A DNA stretch of 64,000 nt, taken from assembly GCF_002289565.1 (NCBI RefSeq), contig NZ_NTFY01000021.1, positions 1-64,000 on the forward strand. Direction: 5' to 3'. Source of the stretch: Rhodopirellula sp. SM50. Lineage in GTDB: Bacteria > Planctomycetota > Planctomycetia > Pirellulales > Pirellulaceae. How positions within the stretch are numbered: position 1 is the stretch's first letter; the number at the start of each line of letters is the position of its first letter. Shown in pieces: positions 1 to 8,570 of this stretch. The notes below the pieces were generated by a model. The model had not been told where the DNA came from, made no database searches, and saw only the letters and a list, made by a program, of their open reading frames with translations. Position numbers and translations under genes: made by a program.

Positions 1-81
1 GTGGTCAAAGTCACAGCGGCCGTAAATCGCTCCTCACGAACAACCACAGTCCATTCTAATGGAACTGTATTTTCGTTATAC

Positions 82-187
82 GAGCGGCCGGACCTTCCGA
101 CGCTGCCCGAGGCCTGACGGCCGGCGGCTCACCATTGACTCAGCCGCCCCCGACTCAATCAACGGCCCGTTATGCGTCCCGCTGGCA
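82..187 (-). repeat. Partial copy of a dispersed composite repeat (module A)
   Basis: This stretch matches part of the element seen whole at 17478-17677 and 60230-60429: the words CGAGGCCTgACGGCC, GGCGGCTCACCATTGACTCA and the terminal CGTCCCGCTGG recur in the same order. Strand is given relative to the 60.3 kb copy. It lies just downstream of the KDG kinase gene. No coding function is seen. Confidence 0.7.
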
Positions 188-209
188 TGCCCGACTGGGC
201 CGGCAACGA

Positions 210-1286
210 TTAGCGTTTGACGCGAGCGTTGCCCTGCCAGATGCTCCACACCTGGTCTTCATCGGCGGGTTGGCCGTAATCGGTCAACATGGTTGCCGCC
301 AGTGCACCGGTGGCCCAGCCGAACTGGGTGCTCTTTTCGACATCCCAGCCGTTGAGCACGCCATAGAGCAGTCCGCCGACAAAACCATCGCCGCCGCCGA
401 TCCGATCCAGCACGCCGATTTCGCGCGGCTCCACGACGGTGAATTCGGTTCCGTGAGAGACGATGGCGCCCCACATGTGGGAGTTCGCGCTTTCCACTTC
501 CCGCAGCGTCGTGGCAAACAAGGTGGTCTCGGCGTACTCTTTTTTGACCCGTCCGATCATCTCTTTGAAACCGTCGATTTTCGCCCCGATGTCCTTTCCT
601 CCGGCTTCGGGCCCCTGGATATCCAGGCACAATTGAAAGTCTTCTTCGTTGCCGATCAGGATGTCCGACAGGCTGGCGATCTCTTTGAACGCGGCCGACA
701 ATTCGTCTTCGCGACCGACCCAGAACGAAGCCCGGTGATTGAGGTCAAACGAAATCCGAGCGCCGTGTTTCTTGGCCGCGCGGGCGATTTCCAAACAGAA
801 CTGACTGGTCTCTTCGGACAACGCCGCGATCAGACCGGACATGTGAACGATCTTCGCCCCTTCGTCGCGAAAGATCCGATCCAAATCAAAATCTTTGACA
901 CTGAGCAGACGCCCGACTTCGCCGGCCCGGTCGTTTTGGACGCGTGGACCACGCGATCCCCAACCGCTGTCGGCCATGTTGATCTGGTGCCGAACGCCCC
1001 ACGGGGTGGATTGTTCGAATTCGGGGCCTTCGTAATCCATGTGCCGCCGCGCCAAGTCGTCCTTGATGAACCGCGCGATCGGACTGTCTTTGACGAACGC
1101 CGTCAGAATCTTGACCGGCAAACCGAGAAAAGACGACACGCTACCGACGTTCGACTCGGCGCTCGTCGCTTGCATCTTGAAGGTGTCACTGCAATGGAAC
1201 GGCTGATGGTCGACCGGCGTCAACCGGGTGCCCATGCTGGTGGGGATGACGAGGGCATACTTGGCATCGTTGCGAAGTTCGATCAT
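210..1286 (-). CDS. kdgK: PfkB-family sugar kinase, probable 2-keto-3-deoxygluconate kinase
   Basis: A 358-residue carbohydrate kinase of the ribokinase/PfkB fold. The C-terminal signature DRIGGGDGFVGGLLYG (around residue 295) holds the GxGD catalytic aspartate and anion hole, and the N-terminal half has the expected substrate-binding region. Such enzymes phosphorylate 2-keto-3-deoxygluconate to KDPG in the cytoplasm. The KDG assignment is inferred from overall resemblance and from the next gene upstream on the same strand, a fructuronate-reductase-like SDR: together they would supply two steps of hexuronate breakdown. Start is an ATG at 1286; no clear ribosome-binding site is visible. About 200 bases filled with tandem REP-like repeats separate it from the SDR gene, so co-transcription is uncertain. 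Another PfkB substrate cannot be excluded. Confidence 0.8.
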   Translation of the reverse strand: MIELRNDAKYALVIPTSMGTRLTPVDHQPFHCSDTFKMQATSAESNVGSVSSFLGLPVKILTAFVKDSPIARFIKDDLARRHMDYEGPEFEQSTPWGVRHQINMADSGWGSRGPRVQNDRAGEVGRLLSVKDFDLDRIFRDEGAKIVHMSGLIAALSEETSQFCLEIARAAKKHGARISFDLNHRASFWVGREDELSAAFKEIASLSDILIGNEEDFQLCLDIQGPEAGGKDIGAKIDGFKEMIGRVKKEYAETTLFATTLREVESANSHMWGAIVSHGTEFTVVEPREIGVLDRIGGGDGFVGGLLYGVLNGWDVEKSTQFGWATGALAATMLTDYGQPADEDQVWSIWQGNARVKR

Positions 1287-1333
1287 TTCCGATGTTCTCG
1301 TTGTGCGACGAAATGGTTGGGGGAAAGGAGAGG

Positions 1334-1478
1334 TAGGGGTTCAGCCTGTCGGCTGTTGTGATGACAGGCTGGAAGCCTACCCCACGGTGTTTCGACAGGC
1401 TGGAAGCCTATCCCACGGTGTTTCGACAGGCGGGAGCCTATTCCACGTCGTTTCGACAGGCCAAACGCCTATCGGCAC
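1334..1478. repeat. REP-like array, unit of about 29 bases (family R)
   Basis: Four tandem units, each starting GACAGGCTGGAAGCC or a decayed form, run from 1363; one inverted piece (TTCAGCCTGTC) lies before them at about 1340. The array ends 6 bases from the stop codon of the SDR gene (minus strand). The unit is palindromic at its core. The same family occurs at 7.3, 8.4, 14.9, 26.8, 53.6 and 58.5 kb. Confidence 0.85.
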
Positions 1479-1484
1479 GGGTGG

Positions 1485-2297
1485 TTAAATGGTGACCGAT
1501 GCGAAGCCGCCATCGATCGCGATGTTTTGTCCGGTGACGAAGGACGACGCCTTTCGACTGGCCAACCAGATGGTCGCACCGGCAAGCTCTTCCGGATTGC
1601 CGAAGCGGCCCATCGGCGTGTGCCCGATGATCTGTCCGCCACGCTCGGTGTAACTGCCGTCGTCGTTGAACAGGAGTTTGCGGTTCTGTTCGGCGGGAAA
1701 GAAGCCGGGGCTGATCGCATTGACGCGGACTCCGGTGGTCGCCCATTCACGGGCCAGCCACATCGTCAAGTTGATCACCGCGCTCTTGGCCGCGGAATAA
1801 GCGACGACACGCGACAGCGGGATGATGCCGCTCATCGATGCGATGTTGATGATGCTGCCCACGCCGGCGTCGATCATGTCTTGGCCGAACACCTGGCAAG
1901 GCAACAGTGCGCCGCCGACCAGGTTCAGATCGAAAACGTCGCGCCACGCGTCCAGCGGCAACTTACAGAAATCGCCTCCCGGTGGAATCGTCGCCTCGGG
2001 GCGATTGCCGCCGGCGGCGTTGACCAGCACCGATGTCGGCGCGCCGGCCCACTGGGAAATCGCCGTCCGGGCTGAATCGAGCGACTCGGCGCTCAATCCA
2101 TCGGCGGCAAAGAATTTCGCCTCGCCGCCGCCGTCGGTGATTTTTTTGGCCCGCGCTTCACCGCGTTCGGCGTTGCGGCCGATCACAGCGACCTTGGCAC
2201 CGCCGGCGCCGAGTGCTTCTGCCATCAGCCCGCCCAATTCGCCGGTTCCGCCAATCACCGCCGCGACGTCGCTCTTGAGATCAAATAGATTATTCAT
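1485..2297 (-). CDS. SDR oxidoreductase, probable D-mannonate oxidoreductase (fructuronate reductase)
   Basis: A 270-residue classical short-chain dehydrogenase. The cofactor loop GGTGELGG is at residues 16-23, NAAGG follows near residue 93, and the catalytic set is Ser in NIASMSG with Tyr and Lys in YSAAK. The C-terminus ends in the usual GQNIAIDGG segment. The sequence resembles SDR-type fructuronate reductases (UxuB/YjmF type), which interconvert D-fructuronate and D-mannonate with NAD(H). The role is strengthened by the KDG kinase gene downstream on the same strand. ATG start at 2297. Gluconate 5-dehydrogenase or another sugar SDR remains possible. Confidence 0.72.
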   Translation of the reverse strand: MNNLFDLKSDVAAVIGGTGELGGLMAEALGAGGAKVAVIGRNAERGEARAKKITDGGGEAKFFAADGLSAESLDSARTAISQWAGAPTSVLVNAAGGNRPEATIPPGGDFCKLPLDAWRDVFDLNLVGGALLPCQVFGQDMIDAGVGSIINIASMSGIIPLSRVVAYSAAKSAVINLTMWLAREWATTGVRVNAISPGFFPAEQNRKLLFNDDGSYTERGGQIIGHTPMGRFGNPEELAGATIWLASRKASSFVTGQNIAIDGGFASVTI

Positions 2298-2347
2298 GGG
2301 CAGTAATTTAATCTGTCCGGCAGCCCGCTAACAGTGTGGGTTGGAGT

Positions 2348-3385
2348 TTACCCGCCGATCGAATACATCGGACGCTCGGGCGGAGAAAAGCCGCCGCCAT
2401 CGATCCCATGGCCGGCCGCCTTGGCCGCGACCGCCCGCCGAAACTGGTCGACCAGTTCGTCGTCGCGAAGGCCGCGCCGTAGCAAATCTCGGATCGAAAA
2501 TTCTTGCTGTGAGAACAGGCAATTTCGAATCGCGCCGTCCGCTGTTAAACGAATCCGGTCGCACGCATCACAAAACGGCTTGGTCACCGACTGGATCAGC
2601 CCGATCGAATGCCCGCCCGGCAAGCGAAAATCAGAAGCCGGCTGCGAGGCGACCGGCGGGGGAACCGGCACCAGCGGCCCAAACGCTCGCTCGATCATCG
2701 CGCCGATCGTCTCGCCGCTGAGCACGTTCTCGGTCCGCCAAGAACGGTCGGTGTCCAGCGGCATGAATTCGATAAATCGAATTTGGACGTTGCGCTCGAT
2801 CGCAAACGTGACCAGCGAGATGATTTCGCTTTCGGTGACGCCTTTGACAGCCGTCGTGTTGAGTTTGATCGTTTCGAACCCTGTCGCGATCGCGGCGTCG
2901 ATTCCGCGGATCACCTGATCGATACCACTGCGTCGTGAAACCTTCTGAAAGTTCACTTCGTCCAGCGTATCGATGCTGATGTTCAATCGCTTCAATCCGG
3001 CCCGGCGCAACGGATCGGCAAACTGCTCCAACAGAATCCCATTGGTCGTCAACGACAAATCATCCAAGGCATCAATCGACGCCAGCATCTCGACCAGTCG
3101 GGGCAGATCCTTTCGCACCAGCGGTTCGCCACCGGTCAAGCGAATGTCGCGGATCCCGCAACGCGACGTCAACACGTCGGCGATTCGTTGGATCTCTTCA
3201 AAGGTCAGCAACGTTTCCCGCGCGGCAAACTCGGCGCCGAATTCGGGCATGCAGTAAAAGCAGCGAAGGTTGCATCGGTCGGTCACGCTGATCCGTAGAC
3301 TGCGATGGACACGACCGAATCGGTCGACCAGCGGGTCGCCGATCAAACTGTCGGTTGGACGTTCGGCAGGTGGGGGTGTGATCAA
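2348..3385 (-). CDS. moaA: GTP 3',8-cyclase MoaA (molybdenum cofactor biosynthesis)
   Basis: A 345-residue radical SAM enzyme. The N-terminal cluster motif is CNLRCFYCMPE; RLTGGEPLVRKDL follows. The C-terminal second cluster is formed by CDACDRIRL plus the Cys in IRNCLF, and the protein ends in the Gly-Gly tail (MYSIGG) typical of MoaA. It turns GTP into 3',8-cyclo-GTP, the first step of molybdopterin synthesis, in the cytoplasm. The reading frame begins with TTG at 3385; no in-frame ATG precedes the conserved region. No other moa gene lies in the window. The stop is 50 bases from the SDR start, so the two may be co-transcribed. Confidence 0.95.
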   Translation of the reverse strand: MITPPPAERPTDSLIGDPLVDRFGRVHRSLRISVTDRCNLRCFYCMPEFGAEFAARETLLTFEEIQRIADVLTSRCGIRDIRLTGGEPLVRKDLPRLVEMLASIDALDDLSLTTNGILLEQFADPLRRAGLKRLNISIDTLDEVNFQKVSRRSGIDQVIRGIDAAIATGFETIKLNTTAVKGVTESEIISLVTFAIERNVQIRFIEFMPLDTDRSWRTENVLSGETIGAMIERAFGPLVPVPPPVASQPASDFRLPGGHSIGLIQSVTKPFCDACDRIRLTADGAIRNCLFSQQEFSIRDLLRRGLRDDELVDQFRRAVAAKAAGHGIDGGGFSPPERPMYSIGG

Positions 3386-3783
3386 TCGCTCGCGTCGCTA
3401 ACAGGGAACAAAGTGCAGATGCGTCAATCCGTTCGGCGCCGCTTCAGCCTAGCGGAATTGATCCAAATTTTCGACGTCCTCACTGCGCCCGGAGCCGACC
3501 GAGAGTGGCGCGAGCCGAACCACCCATTGGAGCAGCCTCGCCAGGCGATTGGATACAAACACTTACAAGATGCAGCACCCAAGGGGGGAGGGGTGGCGAT
3601 TATTTGGGACGCAAGGTCCGCGAAGCCGGCATTGCGCTTTGCATCGGGCCTTGCTTGCCGCTAATTTCGAACCTGCTGGCGGCGGTGAAATCGGCCGCGC
3701 GTCCCGCATCGCGCCGGGCTAATCCCTCTCTCGTCTTTCTATTCCCAGCCGGCGTTTTTTCAAATTCGTTCTAGGTGGTGATC
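3386..3783. other. Intergenic region between divergent moaA and the DUF1800 gene
   Basis: About 400 bases without a convincing gene. It must hold the upstream regions of both neighbours. I could not recognise a molybdenum-cofactor riboswitch or clear -35/-10 boxes by eye. Confidence 0.5.
3773..3778 (+). promoter_or_regulatory. Ribosome-binding site fixing the DUF1800 start
   Basis: AGGTGG ends five bases before the ATG at 3784. The frame is also open from a GTG at 3775, but that codon lies inside the site, so the ATG is the better start. Confidence 0.55.
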
Positions 3784-5673
3784 ATGCGCAAGCAACGCGA
3801 TCGACTTCAATGGGCTCTCTCTGCACTGTTCCTGGTCACATTGATCGGCTCGTCCTCGCTTGATCCCGCGGTTTCTCAAGCCGGTGAATTTCCGGTCAAA
3901 AGTTCGCGCGACGTGCGGCTGACGAAAGCCAAGGTTCGAGCGTCGCAGTTCCTGTCCAAAGCCACCTTCGGTCCGACCCAAGCCTCGATCGACTCACTCG
4001 CCCGCCGCATCAGTGAAGTCGGTTACAAACGCGCCACATCACAGTGGATCGATCAGCAATTCGACTTGCAGCCGACGTCACACGAAGCCGTGGCACGCGA
4101 CATCATCCACGTCGATGGACGCGAGCCGAATACCCAGAACATCGGCGTTTCTTTGTACCGCTATCAAGCATGGTGGCACATCGCGCTGACCGGTGAAGAC
4201 CAATTGCGTCAGCGGGTCGCCTGGGCACTCTCGCAGATCTTTGTCATCGGCGACTCGGGAACCGGTTTCAACAACGACGACAAGCGATCGATCGGCGGAG
4301 GGAAAGAGACGATCACTGACTGGCTGGGGATGTCCGACTATTACGACATGCTGTCCGAAGGAGTCGACGGAACCTACCGCGAACTTCTTGAAGACGTCAC
4401 CTACCATCCCTGCATGGGTGATTGGTTGAGTTCGCGAGGCAATCGCAAAGCCAACCTCAGCGCGGGGCGATTCCCCGATGAGAACTACGCGCGAGAGATC
4501 ATGCAACTGTTCTCGGTCGGTCTGTACCACATGCACCAAGATGGTCGCTTGAAGACCGATGAGGACGGTAATTTAATTCCGACCTACGACAACGAACAAA
4601 TCAAAGAACTGGGACGATTGTTCACGGGATTCAAATACAAACATTACTCTCGAAACGATTTTTACGTGCCGCGCAACTTCGGCGAACCGATGGAGATCCA
4701 TGTCGCCGAGCACGACAACAATTTGAACTACTCCGAAGACCCGGATGCTCCGGCGAGCAAGACGGTGTTCGGCACGGTGTTGCCTCCGCTGCCGTCCGCG
4801 GTGACGCAAGCGGACGTGAAAGCCGAGATCGGCGCGGGGCTCGATGCGATCGCCAACCACCCCAACGTCGCCCCGTTCATCTGCCGACTGCTGATCCAGC
4901 GGATGGTGAAATCGAATCCGTCCCGGGCCTACCTGCGACGGGTGACGCGAATCTTCAATGACAATGGCCGCGGCGTCCGCGGCGACCTCAAGGCCGTGGT
5001 CAAGGCGATCTTGACGGACCCGGAACTGTATCGCGGTCAGCGTGCGGTGCGGCGAAGGAACCCGACCCGCGTGGATGTGATCGTTCGCGGCACCGAATAC
5101 AGCCGACTGCGTGAACCGATCCTGCGTGCGACCTCCCTGATCCGAGCGATGCGGCCGACGACGAATTACGCGGCCGGCTACATGATGCTTTCTCACGGCG
5201 TCGGCGGTGAGTTTGGCCAGATGCCTTTCCGCTCGCCCAGTGTTTTCAATTTCTACCTGCCCGACTTCCAGCCCCCGGGCGACTTAATCGGTTACACGCC
5301 GACGCGGCGAAACCCCTATGACTCGTTGGTCGCCCCGGAGTTTCAAATTCTCAACGGCGTGACCGCCAACAAGACGCTGAACCGCCTGCGACTCTGGACC
5401 TACAGGCGCTACGTGCAATATGGAATGCGGAAGGGCACCTGCCGGATCACGTTTCATCTGGAACCGGAACTCGAATTGGCGAAAGACCTGGCCAATCTGG
5501 ATGAAATCCTGCGGCGTTTCGATCTTTGGTTGTGCAACGGGTCGATGAGCGAAGCGACAAAGACGAGCATCACGAATGCGATCGCAAGCGAACCGTCCGC
5601 CTCCAACGTCGAACGTCTCGAAGTGATACTCAACGCCGTGATCCTGTCCCCGGACTGCGCGGTGGAACAATAA
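3784..5673 (+). CDS. Secreted DUF1800 family protein
   Basis: A 629-residue protein starting MRKQRDRLQWALSALFLVTL, a clear signal peptide cut near the Ala before GEFPV. The rest matches DUF1800: the early block ASQFLSKATFGPT, the stretch PDENYAREIMQLFSVGLY, the TGFKYK segment and the central RLLIQRMVKSNPS block. DUF1800 proteins are encoded next to DUF1501 proteins in planctomycetes and other bacteria, as here (DUF1501 follows after 108 bases). The biochemical role is unknown; an exported, surface or periplasmic function is inferred. Length is in the family's range. Confidence 0.9.
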   Translation: MRKQRDRLQWALSALFLVTLIGSSSLDPAVSQAGEFPVKSSRDVRLTKAKVRASQFLSKATFGPTQASIDSLARRISEVGYKRATSQWIDQQFDLQPTSHEAVARDIIHVDGREPNTQNIGVSLYRYQAWWHIALTGEDQLRQRVAWALSQIFVIGDSGTGFNNDDKRSIGGGKETITDWLGMSDYYDMLSEGVDGTYRELLEDVTYHPCMGDWLSSRGNRKANLSAGRFPDENYAREIMQLFSVGLYHMHQDGRLKTDEDGNLIPTYDNEQIKELGRLFTGFKYKHYSRNDFYVPRNFGEPMEIHVAEHDNNLNYSEDPDAPASKTVFGTVLPPLPSAVTQADVKAEIGAGLDAIANHPNVAPFICRLLIQRMVKSNPSRAYLRRVTRIFNDNGRGVRGDLKAVVKAILTDPELYRGQRAVRRRNPTRVDVIVRGTEYSRLREPILRATSLIRAMRPTTNYAAGYMMLSHGVGGEFGQMPFRSPSVFNFYLPDFQPPGDLIGYTPTRRNPYDSLVAPEFQILNGVTANKTLNRLRLWTYRRYVQYGMRKGTCRITFHLEPELELAKDLANLDEILRRFDLWLCNGSMSEATKTSITNAIASEPSASNVERLEVILNAVILSPDCAVEQ

Positions 5674-5781
5674 CCCGAGCAGGAGGCCGAGCCATCGCCC
5701 CAGCTTTTCATCGGCGCGATCAAACGAACGGCTTGATCGGCGCGTTTCCCAACACTCTTCTGCTTCTCCGGATCCCTCGCC

Positions 5782-7302
5782 ATGAATCTTCACTCCAACG
5801 AATCGATTTTCACCTCGCGCCGCGCGCTGCTCAAAGCCGCCGGCGGTTGCGGCTTGATGACAAACACCTCGTTGATGGCAACGCTGTTGAACCTCCAGGC
5901 GACGAAATCGCTGATGGCGGCCGAAACCAACCCGACCGGTTACAAAGCGATCGTGTGCCTGTTCCTGCTCGGTGGCAACGACTCTTACAACATGTTGGCG
6001 CCCTACGACGGCACCACGACCAGCGGCGAATACGGCGATTACGTGAGCGCCCGCGGCGGCGTTCATGATCCCGACACCAACCCGAGCGGTCTGGCCATCG
6101 ATCGCAGTTCACTCGTTTCCATCGCCGGCCCCGACGCGCGGAATTTTGGACTGCACCCCGCGATGGCCGCGCAAGCCTTCGCCGAACCCGCACCCGATCC
6201 GCTGCCCGACCCTTCCACGACCGGTGTCGCCGGTCTCTACAACACGGGGAAATTGAGCTTCGTGTCCAACGTCGGGTCGCTGATCGCTCCCACCACGCGG
6301 GCGCAGTACAACTCGCGTGCAGGACTTCCCCTCGGATTGTTTTCCCACGCCGACCTGCAGCGCCACTGGCAAACCGGATTCCCGCAATCGCGTAGCAAGA
6401 TCACCGGCTGGGGCGGTCGCATGGCCGATCTCTTGCAAAGCACCAATTCCAACCCGACCGTCTCGATGAATATCTCGGTCAACGGCATGAACCTGTTCCA
6501 GACCGGTTCGGACGTGATCCCCTATGCGATCGGAAACAACGGCGCGACGAAGGTGAACGGTTACGCCGGCAGCTTGGGACGCCAGGATCGAATGAACTCC
6601 CGGGCCATCAATAACATTCTGGACCAAACCTACAACGACCTGTTGGCGAAATCATTCGCCGAAACCAACCGCAATTCCGCCGAAGCCGCCCTGGAGTTCA
6701 ATACCGCCACCGATGCGGTCGACATCACCACGCCATTCGCATCGGAAAACCCGAGCAACCAACTGAAAATGGTGGCCAAGGTGATCGGCGCCCGAGCGAC
6801 CCTCGGCCAAACCCGTCAGATTTTCTTTGTCACCAACGGCGGTTGGGATAACCACAGCGGTCTGATCGGAGCCCAGCAAACCAATTTGGCCGAAATCAGC
6901 CGGGCGGTCCGATCGTTCTACGACGCCACCGTTGAACTGGGCATCCAAAACGACGTCGCACTGTTCACCGCCTCCGACTTCGCCCGCACCCTGGGCACCA
7001 ACGGCCAGGGCAGCGATCACGCCTGGGGAGGCAACCAGATCGTCGCCGGCGGAAGCGTCGATGGTGGCAAGCTGTTCGGCAAGTATCCCACCAGTCTGAC
7101 CAGCCCAGTCGATCCGATTGCCGGCAACCTGAACCTCGGCCGCGGACGATTGATCCCGACGACCTCGGTCGACGAGATGGCCGCGGACCTGGCGATGTGG
7201 TTCGGCGTCGGTAACAATCAAGATCTGGTCGACGTGATTCCCAACATCCGTAACTTCTTCTCCGCCGGCCCAACCGCCGGCCCACTCGGATTGTTCACCT
7301 AA
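5782..7302 (+). CDS. DUF1501 family protein, twin-arginine exported
   Basis: A 506-residue protein with an N-terminal SRRALLKAAGG twin-arginine stretch and hydrophobic segment, so Tat export is likely. The DUF1501 core starts at AIVCLFLLGGNDSYNM and contains RQIFFVTNGGWDNHSG, DVALFTASDFARTLGTNG and the DHAWGGNQIV block, reminiscent of alkaline-phosphatase/sulfatase-fold proteins. It is the second gene of a two-gene unit with the DUF1800 protein and probably acts with it. Substrate is unknown. It differs clearly from the second DUF1501 protein at 32.6 kb, which is paired with a PSD1-type cytochrome protein. Confidence 0.9.
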   Translation: MNLHSNESIFTSRRALLKAAGGCGLMTNTSLMATLLNLQATKSLMAAETNPTGYKAIVCLFLLGGNDSYNMLAPYDGTTTSGEYGDYVSARGGVHDPDTNPSGLAIDRSSLVSIAGPDARNFGLHPAMAAQAFAEPAPDPLPDPSTTGVAGLYNTGKLSFVSNVGSLIAPTTRAQYNSRAGLPLGLFSHADLQRHWQTGFPQSRSKITGWGGRMADLLQSTNSNPTVSMNISVNGMNLFQTGSDVIPYAIGNNGATKVNGYAGSLGRQDRMNSRAINNILDQTYNDLLAKSFAETNRNSAEAALEFNTATDAVDITTPFASENPSNQLKMVAKVIGARATLGQTRQIFFVTNGGWDNHSGLIGAQQTNLAEISRAVRSFYDATVELGIQNDVALFTASDFARTLGTNGQGSDHAWGGNQIVAGGSVDGGKLFGKYPTSLTSPVDPIAGNLNLGRGRLIPTTSVDEMAADLAMWFGVGNNQDLVDVIPNIRNFFSAGPTAGPLGLFT

Positions 7303-7307
7303 ACCAA

Positions 7308-7422
7308 GTGGCGTAAGCTTCCAGCTTGCGTTCCCGTGGCGTAAGCTGCCAGCTTGCGATCCCGTGGCGTAAGCTTCCAGCTTGCGAATGTACCCTGATG
7401 GCAAGCTGGAAGCTTCCCCCAC
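7308..7422. repeat. REP-like array, family R variant
   Basis: Three direct units GTGGCGTAAGCTTCCAGC(TTGCG) followed by one inverted unit (GGCAAGCTGGAAGCTTCCCC). It begins 5 bases after the DUF1501 stop codon and ends 4 bases before the ATG of the next small gene, so it occupies the place where that gene's ribosome-binding site should be. Confidence 0.88.
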
Positions 7423-7426
7423 CCCG

Positions 7427-7606
7427 ATGAGCTACGACGACGAAGACGACGAAGAGTTCGACTACGACGAATTCGTCCAGCGCGAGTTCGGAACGCCGCT
7501 GCGTTCCAAAAGCACGCCGCTCCACTGGCAACTCGTCGCGATCGGACTGCTCGTACTGTTTGCACTCTTCACCTGGATGTCGCTTGGACTTTGGATGCCG
7601 TTTTAA
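7427..7606 (+). CDS. Small acidic single-pass membrane protein
   Basis: A 59-residue product. The first 20 residues are nearly all Asp/Glu with Tyr (SYDDEDDEEFDYDEF), then a basic stretch, then one hydrophobic helix (VAIGLLVLFALFTWMSLGLWM) to the C-terminus. No family recognised. The frame stays open upstream through the repeats, but the first ATG outside them is at 7427. It overlaps the start of the biotin ligase frame by 16 bases, which supports expression with that gene. Function unknown. Confidence 0.6.
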   Translation: MSYDDEDDEEFDYDEFVQREFGTPLRSKSTPLHWQLVAIGLLVLFALFTWMSLGLWMPF

Positions 7607-8442
7607 ATTGTGACGAAGGCGTCACACCGAGTTTGCGCCACACCCTCGATCACCTGATCCGAAACGCGGTGATTGCTTCGGCGGTTTACCGCAGGGAAAC
7701 CGCATCGACCAACAGCGATGCGTTGGCAGAGTTGCAGACGAACCGGATCGACGATCGCTTGCTGCCGCGACTGTACGTGGCCGACCGCCAGACCGCCGGC
7801 CGCGGCAGACACGGCAATGCGTGGATCAGCGAAGAGGACGCGTTAGCGTTCTCGCTGGTCATCCCGTTTGAATTGACCCATCCGTCCGCGTCCGTCTTGT
7901 CCCCCGCCGTCGGCGTTGCAGCCGCACGCGCGATCGAATTCAGCTGCCCGCCGTGCCGCGTCGCACTCAAGTGGCCCAACGACATCTGCGCCCGACGGTC
8001 AAACGGTTCCACCACGTCCCCCACGCTGCATAAACTTGGCGGCATTTTGATCGAGACCAACGCGACGATCGCCGGACGGATGGTGATCGGGGTGGGATTG
8101 AACCTGAACGGAAAACCGGAGCTGAACTCCCAGCACTCCACCCCGCCGGCGTCCATCGCTGAGATCGCCAATCGCCTCGTCAGCCGCGAAACGTTACTGG
8201 CCGCCCATGCCGAATCGCTCGCCGAAATGCTCGGCGAGCTCGACGACGGTCCAGATGAAATGATCCGTCAGTACCGGTCGCGCTGCGCGCTGGCCGGCCA
8301 CGACCTCTCGTTGAAACAGAGCCATCAAACGATCACCGGGTACTGCACCGGCATCGCCGACGACGGATCGCTGGAATTGATCGTCGACGGCAACCGGAGA
8401 CACTTCCGCAGCGGCGAAGTCCAACGCGTCCGACCGACGTAG
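7591..8442 (+). CDS. birA: Biotin-[acetyl-CoA-carboxylase] ligase
   Basis: Catalytic domain of a biotin-protein ligase: RRETASTNSDAL near residue 35, the biotinyl-AMP loop TAGRGRHGNAW near residue 70, KWPNDI near residue 128, and GGILIETN followed by VIGVGLNLN. The C-terminal 50 residues form the small BPL_C domain. There is no N-terminal helix-turn-helix, so it should be a mono-functional enzyme that attaches biotin to BCCP-type proteins without repressing transcription. The start is uncertain: the frame opens with TTG at 7591 inside the preceding gene, and another TTG is at 7633; no ATG is suitably placed. Confidence 0.9.
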   Translation: MDAVLNCDEGVTPSLRHTLDHLIRNAVIASAVYRRETASTNSDALAELQTNRIDDRLLPRLYVADRQTAGRGRHGNAWISEEDALAFSLVIPFELTHPSASVLSPAVGVAAARAIEFSCPPCRVALKWPNDICARRSNGSTTSPTLHKLGGILIETNATIAGRMVIGVGLNLNGKPELNSQHSTPPASIAEIANRLVSRETLLAAHAESLAEMLGELDDGPDEMIRQYRSRCALAGHDLSLKQSHQTITGYCTGIADDGSLELIVDGNRRHFRSGEVQRVRPT

Positions 8443-8447
8443 CGACC

Positions 8448-8564
8448 GTGGGACAGGCTTCCAGCCTGTCAATCCAGTGGGATAGGCTTCCAGCCTGTCA
8501 ATCCAGTGGGATAGGCTTCCAGCCTGTCAATCCAGCGGGACGACAGGCTGGAAGCCTATCCCAC
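8448..8564. repeat. REP-like array, family R (3 direct + 1 inverted unit)
   Basis: Three near-identical units GTGGGAtAGGCTTCCAGCC(TGTCAATCCA) and one reverse-complement unit. It fills the gap between two converging genes, 5 bases after the birA stop and 6 bases from the nei stop. A bidirectional terminator role is possible because each direct/inverted pair can fold into a long hairpin. Confidence 0.92.
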
Positions 8565-8570
8565 GTCTGC

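Noticed and set aside
135-1361. A 408-residue open frame opposite the KDG kinase
   Set aside because: It is the antisense shadow of the kinase gene; long antisense frames are common in this high-GC sequence and it has no recognisable domain.
3386-3783. Molybdenum-cofactor riboswitch upstream of moaA
   Set aside because: No convincing consensus could be identified by eye; a covariance-model search would be needed.
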